The notes below the pieces were generated by a model. That model worked only from the letters and a program-made list of their open reading frames with translations. It was not told the DNA's origin and searched no databases. From an uncultured Bacteroides sp. (GTDB lineage: Bacteria; Bacteroidota; Bacteroidia; Bacteroidales; UBA11471): a DNA stretch of 34,837 nt. The position numbers and the translations under genes are program-made. Below, in pieces: positions 8,304-17,129 of the stretch (positions are counted from its first letter, which is position 1; each line of letters opens with the position of its first letter). Location: contig CAJLYN010000003.1 of assembly GCA_905210875.1 (NCBI GenBank), forward strand, positions 1 to 34,837. The letters run 5' to 3'.

Positions 8304-9215
8304 ATGGAACTTTTGGAAATAGATTTGTCATCGGTATTGACCGAGGTGGTCGACACGACACGAGTCGACCCTGTAAAGAGTGTGATAGAACAATATGCCG
8401 GTATGACGGCCGATGAGATACTCTCTGCCCTGTTTTCTCATTTGCTCGCTTTCGGACTGAAATTTGTCGGAGCGCTGGTTATATTTTTTGCCGGACGCTG
8501 GTTGATGCAGCGATTCAGTCGTTTTATCATGCGTATGTTGGAGCGTCGCCATGTAGAGTTGTCGGTGCAGTCGTTCCTGGGCAGTTTTATCAACATTGTA
8601 TTCATGTTGATTCTTGTCGTGCTTGTCATTGGAATATTCGGGGTTAATACGACATCATTTGTGGCATTGTTTGCTTCGGCCGGTGTTGCCATCGGTATGG
8701 CATTGAGCGGTTCGTTGCAGAATTTTGCCGGTGGTCTCATGATATTGGTATTCAAACCCTATAAGGTCGGCGATTTTATCGAGGCACAGGGGCAGAGCGG
8801 TACGGTGAAGGAGATTCAGATTTTCAATACCGTTCTTATTACGGGCGACAACCGTATGATTTTCGTACCCAACGGAAATTTGTCGAACAACATCATTGTC
8901 AACTATTCCCGGGCCGGCATTCGACGGGTGGAATGGACTTTTGGAATCGGCTACGGTGATCGCTACGAGACTGCCAAGAAAGTTCTTGTGGAGCTGTTGG
9001 AGGCCGATGCCCGCATTCTGCGGGAACCGCCCTATTTCATCGCCTTGCATTCGTTGGGAGACAGTTCTGTAAATGTGTTGGTGCGGGCCTGGGTTTCGAC
9101 CGAAAATTTCTGGGACGTATATTACGACCTTAACCGAAAGGTTTACAAGGCCTTTGCCGAAAACGATGTAAACATACCCTATCCGCAGATGGATGTACAT
9201 CTGATAAAAGACTAA
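8304..9215 (+). CDS. MscS-type mechanosensitive channel
   Basis: This is a 303-residue small-conductance mechanosensitive channel, close to the E. coli MscS length. Three hydrophobic segments are visible: about 45-70 (LLAFGLKFVGALVIFFAGRW), about 90-115 (FINIVFMLILVVLVIGIFG) and about 118-150 (ALFASAGVAIGMALSGSLQNFAGG). The last is the Gly/Ala-rich pore helix TM3. The family signature KPYKVGDFIEAQGQSGTV opens the cytoplasmic beta domain, followed by FVPNGNLSNNIIVNYS. It releases solutes under hypo-osmotic shock in the inner membrane. The ATG at 8304 is preferred over an in-frame TTG five codons upstream, because the latter overlaps the peptidase gene and adds no conserved sequence. Confidence 0.93.
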   Translation: MELLEIDLSSVLTEVVDTTRVDPVKSVIEQYAGMTADEILSALFSHLLAFGLKFVGALVIFFAGRWLMQRFSRFIMRMLERRHVELSVQSFLGSFINIVFMLILVVLVIGIFGVNTTSFVALFASAGVAIGMALSGSLQNFAGGLMILVFKPYKVGDFIEAQGQSGTVKEIQIFNTVLITGDNRMIFVPNGNLSNNIIVNYSRAGIRRVEWTFGIGYGDRYETAKKVLVELLEADARILREPPYFIALHSLGDSSVNVLVRAWVSTENFWDVYYDLNRKVYKAFAENDVNIPYPQMDVHLIKD

Positions 9216-9310
9216 TCTTTTTTGCTTTTTTATAGGCGTCGCCTCTCTTTCTTTGAAGAGAATTGACTATCTTTACGGCTGCAAAATTTTTTTGCAATGT
9301 GCGTACTGTG

Positions 9311-9318
9311 TATTTTTG
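9311..9318 (+). promoter_or_regulatory. Candidate -7 element upstream of recJ
   Basis: TATTTTTG matches TAnnTTTG. The nearest upstream TTTG (9291-9294) is only 16 bases away, shorter than the usual 19-21. If used, transcription begins near 9323, downstream of the upstream in-frame TTG at 9253, which supports the ATG at 9415 as the recJ start. Confidence 0.35.
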
Positions 9319-9414
9319 ACAGGGGCGACGACCCTGCGCTTTCTGAGCCGTATAAGGCAATATTCTGTGAACAGGCGCATATTTCGGCTTCCGAAGAAAA
9401 TAAAACACTATATA

Positions 9415-11142
9415 ATGGTAAGCAAATGGAACTACGTGCCCCTTACCGAAGAAGAAAAGCATATAAAAAAGAGATTGGCAGAGACCCTGTCGATAAGCCC
9501 GGCTATATGCACACTTCTAGTCCAGCGGGGGCTGAAGACAGAAGAACAAGTTAAGAAATTTTTCCGACCGCAGTTGTCCGATTTGTATGATCCGTTTTTG
9601 CTGAAAGATATGGATAAGGCCGTAGCACGCCTTAATCAGGCTATGGGGGCCAAAGAAAAAATCCTTATCTACGGCGATTATGACGTTGATGGAACCACGG
9701 CTGTGGCATTGGTTTACAAATTCCTGAACAACTTTTATTCCAATATTGACTATTACATTCCCGACCGTTACGACGAGGGGTATGGCATTTCGATAAAAGG
9801 TATTGACTATGCCGCCGATAACGGTTTCTCCTTGGTTATTGCCCTCGATTGCGGCATCAAGGCTGTCGAAAAGGTTGCCTATGCCAAGGAACGGGGAGTC
9901 GAATTTATCATCTGCGACCATCATGTGCCCGACGATGAATTGCCCAAGGCCGTAGCCGTGCTTGATGCCAAGCGCGAAGACGATACCTATCCCTACCATC
10001 ACCTGTCGGGGTGTGGAGTAGGTTTTAAGTTCATGCAGGGATTTGCCGCCAGCAACAATATCAGTGTCGAGCAGTTTCTGTATCCGCTACTCGATATGGT
10101 GGCGGTGAGCATTGCATCGGATATCGTGCCGATTACCGACGAGAATCGCATTTTGGCCTATCATGGCCTCCGCAGGCTGAATTCCAATCCCAGCCTTGGT
10201 TTACAAGGAATCATCAATGTATGTGGACTGCGGGGAAAAGAGATTACCATCAGCGATATTGTTTTCAAGATAGGCCCCCGCATCAACGCCTCGGGGCGCA
10301 TGCAATCGGGAAAGGAGGCGGTTGAACTATTGGTTTCCAAAGATGCCTCAACGGCCATGAAAAAAAGCCACGACATCAACCAGTATAATGAGGACCGCAA
10401 GGAACTGGACAAGAAGGTTACCGAGGAGGCCAGCCATCTGTTGGAGCAACAGGCCGATTTTCCCGATCGTAAATCGATTGTCATATACAATGCCGAGTGG
10501 CACAAAGGAATCATTGGTATTGTGGCATCTCGTCTTACGGAGTTGTATTATCGTCCGTCGGTGGTACTGACGCTCTCCAACGGCCTGGTTACCGGGTCGG
10601 CCCGTTCGGTGCAGGGCTTTGATGTGTACAAGGCTGTGGAGTCGTGTCGCGATTTGCTCGAAAACTTCGGAGGTCATACCTATGCGGCCGGCCTTTCGTT
10701 GAAAGAAGAGAATGTAGCCTCTTTTGTCGACCGGTTTGAAAATTATGTGGCTGAGAATATCCTCTTGGAGCAGACCAGTCCGCAGATTGATATCGACATG
10801 GAGTTGGGGTTTGAAGAAATCACTCCCGAGTTCTACGCCTGTCTGAAACAGTTCAGTCCCGTCGGTCCCGGCAACATGAAACCTGTATTCTCTACCCAGG
10901 GTGTCGTCGATGCAGGTTCACGTCTGGTGGGACGTAACCAGGAGCATCTCAAACTCGAAGTGTGTGACCCCCGCACCTCGATAACGTTGAATGGAATAGC
11001 TTTTGGTATGCATGAGCACTATGCCTATATCAAGAGCGGAGCGCCGTTTGACATCTGTTATACGATTGAGGAGAACAATTTCAAGGGCATAACTTCGATG
11101 CAGTTGCAGGTGAAAGATATACGTCCCTCGGTTAAGAAATAA
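9415..11142 (+). CDS. recJ: Single-stranded-DNA-specific exonuclease RecJ
   Basis: This is a 575-residue 5'-3' ssDNA exonuclease used in recombinational and mismatch repair. DHH-superfamily motifs are all present: YGDYDVDGTTA (near residue 87), ALDCGI (near 144), CDHHVPD (near 168) and, later, GPRINASGRM. The DHHA1 domain follows with the GG motif ENFGGHTYAAGLSL, then the C-terminal OB-like region around SPVGPGNMKPVF. The Asp and His residues of these motifs bind the catalytic metal ions. The frame stays open upstream to a TTG at 9253, but those 54 residues show no RecJ similarity and a candidate promoter lies inside them. The ATG at 9415 gives the normal family length. A bidirectional terminator follows at 11165-11202. 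Confidence 0.95.
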   Translation: MVSKWNYVPLTEEEKHIKKRLAETLSISPAICTLLVQRGLKTEEQVKKFFRPQLSDLYDPFLLKDMDKAVARLNQAMGAKEKILIYGDYDVDGTTAVALVYKFLNNFYSNIDYYIPDRYDEGYGISIKGIDYAADNGFSLVIALDCGIKAVEKVAYAKERGVEFIICDHHVPDDELPKAVAVLDAKREDDTYPYHHLSGCGVGFKFMQGFAASNNISVEQFLYPLLDMVAVSIASDIVPITDENRILAYHGLRRLNSNPSLGLQGIINVCGLRGKEITISDIVFKIGPRINASGRMQSGKEAVELLVSKDASTAMKKSHDINQYNEDRKELDKKVTEEASHLLEQQADFPDRKSIVIYNAEWHKGIIGIVASRLTELYYRPSVVLTLSNGLVTGSARSVQGFDVYKAVESCRDLLENFGGHTYAAGLSLKEENVASFVDRFENYVAENILLEQTSPQIDIDMELGFEEITPEFYACLKQFSPVGPGNMKPVFSTQGVVDAGSRLVGRNQEHLKLEVCDPRTSITLNGIAFGMHEHYAYIKSGAPFDICYTIEENNFKGITSMQLQVKDIRPSVKK

Positions 11143-11164
11143 TTTTTGTAATGATGCATGAATA

Positions 11165-11202
11165 AGAGAAGGGGAAGAAAATTTATTTTCTTCCCCTTCT
11201 CT
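11165..11202. terminator. Bidirectional intrinsic terminator between recJ and the convergent beta-barrel gene
   Basis: AGAGAAGGGGAAGAAAAT (11165-11182) pairs perfectly with the complementary arm at 11185-11202. A-rich and T-rich inner flanks let it work in both directions. Confidence 0.8.
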
Positions 11203-11217
11203 ATGTGGAATTGATGT

Positions 11218-11853
11218 TTAGAATGAGAGTCCGACTCTGAATCCCAGATTATTCAGTCCGTCTATTTTATAGATAAGCAGTTTGTTCTGGTTTGTGGCAT
11301 ACTCGTAGTACAATGCCACATGGAAGCCAAACAGTCCCGGGCCCATCGGGTAGATGTTGGTGCCTATCTCGGGCGACATGAAGAAGCCCCATTTTTCGTT
11401 GCTGCTGCTGTATACGTTGTAGTAGGTGGTTGCTTTGGCATATTGAGCACCCAGTTTAAGGCCTACGTACGGAGAGAATTTCTTTTCGGGCATGAATCGA
11501 TATCGGAAGGCTGCGCCGAAAGGCAGTTGAAACAAGCAGTGTTGTTGGTCGGTTGTGAGTCGCGACGAAGACGATAGATTGAGTGTCTGGGTAGGGATAT
11601 ATTCATTGTTTGTATGGAATGCCATGAATAGTCCCACACCCATATTGGGGGTGAAGTAGTATCCCCCTTCAAAATTCATACCCCAACCGCTGGCTTTCTC
11701 GGCAAAACCGTTGTTTATGGGAATATTGAATTGCCAGTCGACGTTGGCATATCCGTTTTTCATCTGTTGCTGAGCTCCGCCCAGAGCGGGAAAGAGCAGC
11801 GAGAGGGCGCATGCAAAAACGATGCGCAATCGATTGATGCAGATTGTTTTCAT
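11218..11853 (-). CDS. Outer-membrane beta-barrel protein
   Basis: This 211-residue protein has a signal peptide (hydrophobic LRIVFACALSLLFPALG, cleavage near AQQ at about residue 28). The body alternates polar and hydrophobic residues, with GGYYFTPNMGVGLFMAF, AAFRYRFMPEKKFSPYVGLKLGAQY and a final NLGFRVGLSF ending in Phe. A terminal aromatic residue is the usual signal for BAM-mediated insertion, and the pattern fits the eight-stranded OmpW/opacity-like barrel group common in Bacteroidota. Function is unknown. It lies 8 bases after the DUF4136 lipoprotein gene (counting the stop at 11862), so the two are almost certainly one operon and may form an envelope pair. Confidence 0.8.
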   Translation of the reverse strand: MKTICINRLRIVFACALSLLFPALGGAQQQMKNGYANVDWQFNIPINNGFAEKASGWGMNFEGGYYFTPNMGVGLFMAFHTNNEYIPTQTLNLSSSSRLTTDQQHCLFQLPFGAAFRYRFMPEKKFSPYVGLKLGAQYAKATTYYNVYSSSNEKWGFFMSPEIGTNIYPMGPGLFGFHVALYYEYATNQNKLLIYKIDGLNNLGFRVGLSF

Positions 11854-11861
11854 TGTTATAA

Positions 11862-12491
11862 TCAGTTTTGTGTATTCAGATAAGATGATTGTTCAAAAGC
11901 CTGGTTCAGGGCTGCAACAGCCAGTTGCAGATTTATCCGGTTCGACGAGTAGAGAAGCCCCGACATATAGGCATTCCAGATGATGGGAATCTTTTTGGCC
12001 TGGGTATCAAGTTTTACCATTTCCACCAGGAGCGATCCGGTTGTATAGTTATACGATACGGTGTAGGGATAGTACCAGCTGTTCCAATATCCGCCCCAGT
12101 ATCCGGGGTACCAGTATCCGGGGTAGTCCCACCACCAGTAGGGGCTGCTGTAATTGGTGAAGTAGTAGGTGCTTTCCACATAGCTCACCTGCAACCCTAC
12201 ATCGGCAAACTCTTTCTCGACAACTTGTGTATAGCCGTAAGCTGCCATCTTTTCGGCGATGGTAGTAAGCAGTTGGTCCGACTGTTCGTTGTTCCAGTAC
12301 GAAGGTGTCTTACTCGACGTGATGAGCAGGATACTGTCGGGAATGTAATAGGTGTTGAAAGTTTTGAAATTTTCGCTCGTATCGTAATCGGTGTATACGA
12401 GGAAATTTCCGCTGAGTTTGGAGGTGTCCGGGTCTTTTTGGCAAGAAGCGGTCAAGAGTAGGACGAGGAGGAGAGGAGTTAGTTTTTTCAT
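11862..12491 (-). CDS. DUF4136-type lipoprotein with aromatic-rich segment
   Basis: This 209-residue protein starts MKKLTPLLLVLLLTASC, a lipoprotein signal with Cys17 as the acylation site. The following FLVYTDYDTSENFKTFNTYYIPD is the typical opening of DUF4136 (dynein-related subunit-like) lipoproteins, and the C-terminus carries LVEMVKLDTQAKKIPIIWNAYMSG, also typical. Residues about 113-149 are extremely rich in Trp, Tyr, Gly and Pro, with PGYW twice in a row; this looks like a hydrophobic surface loop. The start at 12491 is chosen over an ATG four codons upstream because it begins the signal peptide directly, with GGGAAG in ribosome-binding position. An outer-membrane periplasmic-face location is inferred. 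Function is unknown. Confidence 0.82.
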   Translation of the reverse strand: MKKLTPLLLVLLLTASCQKDPDTSKLSGNFLVYTDYDTSENFKTFNTYYIPDSILLITSSKTPSYWNNEQSDQLLTTIAEKMAAYGYTQVVEKEFADVGLQVSYVESTYYFTNYSSPYWWWDYPGYWYPGYWGGYWNSWYYPYTVSYNYTTGSLLVEMVKLDTQAKKIPIIWNAYMSGLLYSSNRINLQLAVAALNQAFEQSSYLNTQN

Positions 12492-12573
12492 TGTTCTTCC
12501 CATTTTAGGTTATTATTAAGAATCTTTTACCCTAATAACAAACCCAATTATGGAAAGTTTTATATCTCCGCGA

Positions 12574-13227
12574 TTATTTAATAAAATATTCGTAAAAACC
12601 CGTACCTACCCCCACCAGCGACATGACGATGATGATGATGCCGATACTTCGGTTGATGAGCCACAAACTGCGCAGATTGAACCGCGTGCGCACTTTATTG
12701 ATGATGAAAGTGATGGTAAACCACCAGATAAATGCTCCCAGGATAATTGATACATATCCGAGAATGTAATGTCCCGTATGCATCTCGGGCAGGAAAAAAT
12801 TGAGTCGGGCAAACAATCCTATGAGAAGGAACAGTATCAGCGGATTGGAGAGTGTAAGCAGAAAAGATGAGGCGAAATCCTGGGTGAATGAGGTCTTCTG
12901 GTTCATTCGTTTGCGGATATTGCGGGCCGGATTTTGTCTATACAGATAGATGCCGAAACAACATAGAACAAGACTGCCGGCTATCTGTATGGGAGCTTGA
13001 TTGTCTTCGATGAAGTCGATGACAATCGATAGGCCGAAACCTGTGAGCAAGGCGTAGAACAAGTCCGACAGCGAAGCCCCTATTCCGGTGGCCAGTCCCG
13101 ACATACGGCCTTTGTTGAGGGTGCGCTGTATGCATAGAACCCCGATAGGCCCCATAGGAGCTGACACGAGTATGCCAATCAGTAATCCTCTGACAATTAT
13201 ATGTATAAGAAGTTCGGTTGTGGTCAT
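12574..13227 (-). CDS. LysE/RhtB-family amino-acid exporter
   Basis: This 217-residue integral membrane protein has about six hydrophobic segments. Family landmarks are the N-terminal VSAPMGPIGVLCIQRTLNKG (Pro-Gly motif of the first helix), ATGIGASLSDLFYA in the second, and TLSNPLILFLLIGLFARL in the fourth. The family exports basic or neutral amino acids and related metabolites using the proton gradient; the substrate cannot be read from sequence. A basic loop (NPARNIRKRMNQK) separates helices 3 and 4 and is probably cytoplasmic. It is divergent from purL. A TATATTTG -7 element lies about 50 bases upstream. Confidence 0.87.
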   Translation of the reverse strand: MTTTELLIHIIVRGLLIGILVSAPMGPIGVLCIQRTLNKGRMSGLATGIGASLSDLFYALLTGFGLSIVIDFIEDNQAPIQIAGSLVLCCFGIYLYRQNPARNIRKRMNQKTSFTQDFASSFLLTLSNPLILFLLIGLFARLNFFLPEMHTGHYILGYVSIILGAFIWWFTITFIINKVRTRFNLRSLWLINRSIGIIIIVMSLVGVGTGFYEYFIK

Positions 13228-13277
13228 TAGACAGAAACCTTTTGGGAAGAGAGCCGTAGAACTGCGTTTCTTCGATG

Positions 13278-13285
13278 CAAATATA
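13278..13285 (-). promoter_or_regulatory. Candidate -7 element for LysE-family gene
   Basis: The reverse strand reads TATATTTG, a perfect TAnnTTTG match, giving a leader of about 45 bases. No clear TTG is seen at -33. Confidence 0.45.
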
Positions 13286-13342
13286 GGGATTAATTCCCGA
13301 AAATACTTTTCTTTTATTTTTTTATAAGCCGAGCCTTTTCAT

Positions 13343-13350
13343 TACATTTG
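13343..13350 (+). promoter_or_regulatory. Candidate -7 element for purL
   Basis: TACATTTG matches the consensus exactly; the -33 position is only a T run. Transcription would start near 13356, leaving a leader of about 58 bases with a weak hairpin (GTTTCTC against GAGAAC). I see no purine riboswitch. Confidence 0.5.
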
Positions 13351-13414
13351 CACAGATTTAGACGTTTCTCTACGAGAACCTTTTCCTGATTATACACTCA
13401 TAAAACAATAGAGA

Positions 13415-16400
13415 ATGGTACTTTTCTTTAAAAATCCCGAGCAACAGATTATCGCTGTTGATGTTACACACGAATTATCGACTACGGAAGTCGAAAAACT
13501 GAGTTGGCTTTTTGGCCAGGCACAGCTACTTGCCGAGACCCGTCTCGACGGCTGGTTTGTCGGTCCGCGCAAAGAGATGATTACCCCGTGGAGTACCAAT
13601 GCCGTGGAAATCACACAGAACATGGGTCTTGACGGAATTCTTCGCATCGAAGAGTTCTTTCCCGTAGCCGATGGCAACGCCGAGCATGACCCCATGCTGC
13701 AACGTATGTACAACGGCATAGACCAGAAGATTTTTGAAATCAACAAGCAGCCCGACCCCATTGTGTACATCGACGACATCGTGGCCTATAATGCTCAGGA
13801 AGGTCTTGCTCTGAGCGACGAAGAAGTAAAGTACCTCAACGATTTGAGCCGGAAATTGGGCCGGAAACTCACCGACAGCGAAGTATTCGGTTTTTCGCAG
13901 GTAAACTCGGAACACTGCCGCCACAAAATCTTCAACGGGGTGTTCATCATCGACGGAGTGGAGAAAGAGAGTTCTCTCTTTAAACTGATAAAGAAAACGT
14001 CGCAGGAAAATCCCAACAATCTCGTGTCGGCCTACAAAGACAACGTTGCCTTCAACAAGGGCCCGGTAGTGGAACAGTTTGCCCCGGCAACTCAGGACAA
14101 GCCCGACTTTTTTGAAATAAAAGATATTGAGACCGTTATCTCGCTCAAAGCCGAGACCCATAATTTCCCCACCACCGTTGAGCCCTTCAACGGTGCTGCA
14201 ACCGGTACCGGCGGTGAGATACGTGACCGTCTCGGCGGTGGAAAAGCCAGTCTCCCCATTGCCGGAACGGCTGTGTACATGACCTCTTATCCCCGCACCG
14301 AAGAGGGTCGCGAGTGGGAAAATGCCATGTCGCCCCGTAAATGGTTGTATCAGACACCTGAACAGATACTTATCAAGGCTTCGAACGGAGCTTCCGACTT
14401 CGGTAACAAATTTGGACAGCCGCTTATCTGCGGTTCGCTCCTTACCTTTGAACACGCCGAGAATTACAAGAAATTTGCCTACGATAAGGTTATCATGCTG
14501 GCCGGTGGAGTGGGATTTGCTGCCCGCCGCGATGCATTGAAGGGAGAAGCTGCACCCGGCGAGAAAGTCGTTGTCATGGGTGGAGATAACTATCGTATCG
14601 GTATGGGTGGTGGTGCCGTGTCGTCGGTAGAGACCGGACAGTATGCCAACGCCATCGAGCTCAATGCCGTGCAGCGGGCCAACCCCGAGATGCAGAAACG
14701 TGTGTCGAACGTTATTCGCGCATTGGCCGAGAGCGATAAGAATCCCATCATCTCCATACACGACCATGGAGCCGGTGGTCACCTCAATGCTCTCTCGGAA
14801 CTGGTTGAGTCGACCGGTGGTAAGATAGACATGTCGCAGTTGCCCATTGGCGACCCCACCCTTTCGGCCAAAGAAATTGTGGGTAACGAAAGCCAGGAAC
14901 GCATGGGTATGCTCATTGCCGAGAAAGACATCGACCATGTGCGCCGCATTGCCGAGCGTGAGCGGGCTCCGATGTATGTAGTGGGCGAGACGACCGGCGA
15001 TCACCGTTTCGTTTTTGAGCAGAAAGATGGTGTGCGTCCCATCGACCTTGAAATGGACGACATGTTTGGGAAAGCTCCCCGTACCATCATGCATGACAAG
15101 ACCATTGAAGAAAAATATGAAGATGTGACCTATAACGTAGCCGACATATACCAGTATGTCGAGCAGGTGCTGCAACTCGAAGCCGTTGCCTGCAAGGACT
15201 GGCTCACCAACAAGGTCGACCGTTCGGTAACCGGTAAGGTGGCCCGTCAGCAATGCCAGGGCGAGATACAGTTGCCGTTGAGCGACTGTGGCGTGGTGGC
15301 ACTCGACTATCGCGGAAAAGCCGGTATTGCCACGTCGATAGGTCATGCCCCGCAGGCTGCCATGATCGACCCTGCCGCCGGTTCGGTATTGTCGGTAGCC
15401 GAGGCCCTGACCAATATCGTATGGGCTCCGCTGGCCGAAGGCCTCGACAGTGTCTCGTTGAGCGCCAACTGGATGTGGCCTTGCAAGAACCCCGGCGAAG
15501 ATGCCCGTCTCTATCGGGCTGTTGAGGCTTGCAGCCAGTTTGCCTGTGATTTGGGCATAAACATTCCCACCGGAAAAGACAGCCTCTCGATGACTCAGAA
15601 ATATGGCGACGAGAAAGTCTATTCGCCCGGTACCGTCATTATCTCGGCCGGAGCCGAAGTGAGCGACGTGAAGAAAGTCGTTTCGCCCGTACTCGTGCGC
15701 GATGCCCGCACGGCCGTTTACTACATCGACTTCTCTTTTGATGCTTTTGCATTGGGCGGTTCGGCCTTTGCCCAGTCGCTCGGTCGGGTAGGCAAGGAGG
15801 CTCCCACCGTGCGCGACTCTGAATATTTTGCATCGGCATTCAACGCCATACAGCAACTCATCGCCGAAGACCTTATCCTGGCCGGCCACGACATCTCGGC
15901 CGGAGGTATGATTACGGCTCTGCTCGAAATGAACTTCGGTAATACCGAGGGCGGTCTCGAAGTGAAACTCGATAAGATTCCCGAGAAAGACCTCATAAAG
16001 ATACTGTTCAGCGAGAACCCCGGCGTACTCATTCAGGTTAAGGATCGCAAGGCCGTTGAGAAAATTCTCGAAGAGGCCGGCGTAGGCTATGCCGTTATCG
16101 GCCACCCGTGCAGCGAGCGTCATATCCTGGTAAGCAAGGACGGCGCCGAATATCTCTTCGGCATCGACCATCTGCGCGACGTATGGTTCTCTTCGTCCTA
16201 TCTTCTCGACCGCAAACAGAGTGGAGAGGAGCAGGCCAAGGCCCGTTTCCTCAACTACAAGGAGCAACCTCTGCATTACCACTTCAACAAAGAGTTTACC
16301 GGAAAGATGCAGTCGTATGGCATTTCGGCCGACCGTCGCACCCCCTCGGGTGTCAAGGCTGCCATTATCCGTGAGAAGGGTGTCAATGGCGACCGTGAAA

Positions 16401-17104
16401 TGGCCTATTCGCTCTACCTGGCCGGTTTCGATGTGAAAGATGTTCACATGACCGACCTTATCAGCGGCCGCGAAACGCTCGAAGATGTAAACATGATTGT
16501 TTACTGCGGCGGATTCTCCAACTCCGACGTGCTTGGCTCGGCCAAAGGTTGGGCCGGCGGATTCCTCTGGAACGAAAAGGCCAAACGGGCTCTCGACAAC
16601 TTCTATGCCCGCCCCGATACCCTCAGTCTGGGTATCTGCAACGGTTGCCAACTCATGGTGGAGTTGGGACTGCTTACCCCCGACCACGAAGAGAAACCGC
16701 GTATGCTGCATAACGACTCGCACAAGTTTGAGTCGCAGTTCCTCGGTCTCACCATACCTAAGAACAACTCTGTCATGTTCGGCTCCCTGTCGGGCAGCAA
16801 GTTGGGTATCTGGGTGGCTCATGGAGAGGGAAAATTCAGCTTCCCCTATGCCCTCGACAAGTATAATGTCGTGGCCCAGTACAGCTACGATGCCTATCCG
16901 GCCAACCCCAACGGTTCGCCCAGTGCCGTGGCCGGTATTGCTTCGGCCGATGGTCGTCACCTGGCCATGATGCCTCACCTCGAACGGGCCATCTTCCCGT
17001 GGCAATGGGGATATTATCCACGCAATCGCCGCGATGACGAAATTACGCCGTGGATAGAGGCTTTTGTAAATGCCCGCAAATGGGTCGAGAATAATAAACG
17101 ATAA
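13415..17104 (+). CDS. purL: Phosphoribosylformylglycinamidine synthase (large, single-chain)
   Basis: This 1229-residue large-type PurL converts FGAR, glutamine and ATP to FGAM in purine synthesis. The order is classical: N-terminal PurS-like domain (about 1-150); a linker with VNSEHCRHKIF; the first ATP-grasp-like synthetase half with ETHNFPTTVEPFNGAATGTGGEIRD; a second half with PTGKDSLSM and AGHDISAGGMI; and a C-terminal class I glutaminase. The glutaminase has nucleophile Cys1078 in GICNGCQLM, HGEGKF, and the terminal PHLERAIFPWQWGYYP. All key residues look intact, so it makes its own ammonia. Leu TTA/CTA and Ser TCA codons are strongly avoided, leaving the complementary strand open for over 1000 codons, which suggests selected codon use. 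The PurF-like gene follows after 25 bases. Confidence 0.97.
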   Translation: MVLFFKNPEQQIIAVDVTHELSTTEVEKLSWLFGQAQLLAETRLDGWFVGPRKEMITPWSTNAVEITQNMGLDGILRIEEFFPVADGNAEHDPMLQRMYNGIDQKIFEINKQPDPIVYIDDIVAYNAQEGLALSDEEVKYLNDLSRKLGRKLTDSEVFGFSQVNSEHCRHKIFNGVFIIDGVEKESSLFKLIKKTSQENPNNLVSAYKDNVAFNKGPVVEQFAPATQDKPDFFEIKDIETVISLKAETHNFPTTVEPFNGAATGTGGEIRDRLGGGKASLPIAGTAVYMTSYPRTEEGREWENAMSPRKWLYQTPEQILIKASNGASDFGNKFGQPLICGSLLTFEHAENYKKFAYDKVIMLAGGVGFAARRDALKGEAAPGEKVVVMGGDNYRIGMGGGAVSSVETGQYANAIELNAVQRANPEMQKRVSNVIRALAESDKNPIISIHDHGAGGHLNALSELVESTGGKIDMSQLPIGDPTLSAKEIVGNESQERMGMLIAEKDIDHVRRIAERERAPMYVVGETTGDHRFVFEQKDGVRPIDLEMDDMFGKAPRTIMHDKTIEEKYEDVTYNVADIYQYVEQVLQLEAVACKDWLTNKVDRSVTGKVARQQCQGEIQLPLSDCGVVALDYRGKAGIATSIGHAPQAAMIDPAAGSVLSVAEALTNIVWAPLAEGLDSVSLSANWMWPCKNPGEDARLYRAVEACSQFACDLGINIPTGKDSLSMTQKYGDEKVYSPGTVIISAGAEVSDVKKVVSPVLVRDARTAVYYIDFSFDAFALGGSAFAQSLGRVGKEAPTVRDSEYFASAFNAIQQLIAEDLILAGHDISAGGMITALLEMNFGNTEGGLEVKLDKIPEKDLIKILFSENPGVLIQVKDRKAVEKILEEAGVGYAVIGHPCSERHILVSKDGAEYLFGIDHLRDVWFSSSYLLDRKQSGEEQAKARFLNYKEQPLHYHFNKEFTGKMQSYGISADRRTPSGVKAAIIREKGVNGDREMAYSLYLAGFDVKDVHMTDLISGRETLEDVNMIVYCGGFSNSDVLGSAKGWAGGFLWNEKAKRALDNFYARPDTLSLGICNGCQLMVELGLLTPDHEEKPRMLHNDSHKFESQFLGLTIPKNNSVMFGSLSGSKLGIWVAHGEGKFSFPYALDKYNVVAQYSYDAYPANPNGSPSAVAGIASADGRHLAMMPHLERAIFPWQWGYYPRNRRDDEITPWIEAFVNARKWVENNKR

Positions 17105-17129
17105 CCTGGAACCTTAATTACTGAAATTT

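Noticed and set aside
9253..9414. N-terminal extension of RecJ from an upstream TTG
   Set aside because: The added residues are not RecJ-like, and a candidate promoter sits within them.
13356..13414. Possible purine riboswitch in the purL leader
   Set aside because: The leader is only about 58 bases with one weak hairpin, too short for a purine aptamer plus expression platform.
13526..17005. 1159-codon open frame on the reverse strand inside purL
   Set aside because: It lies in exact register with purL codons and exists because purL avoids TTA, CTA and TCA. The translation shows no domain and purL is fully convincing.
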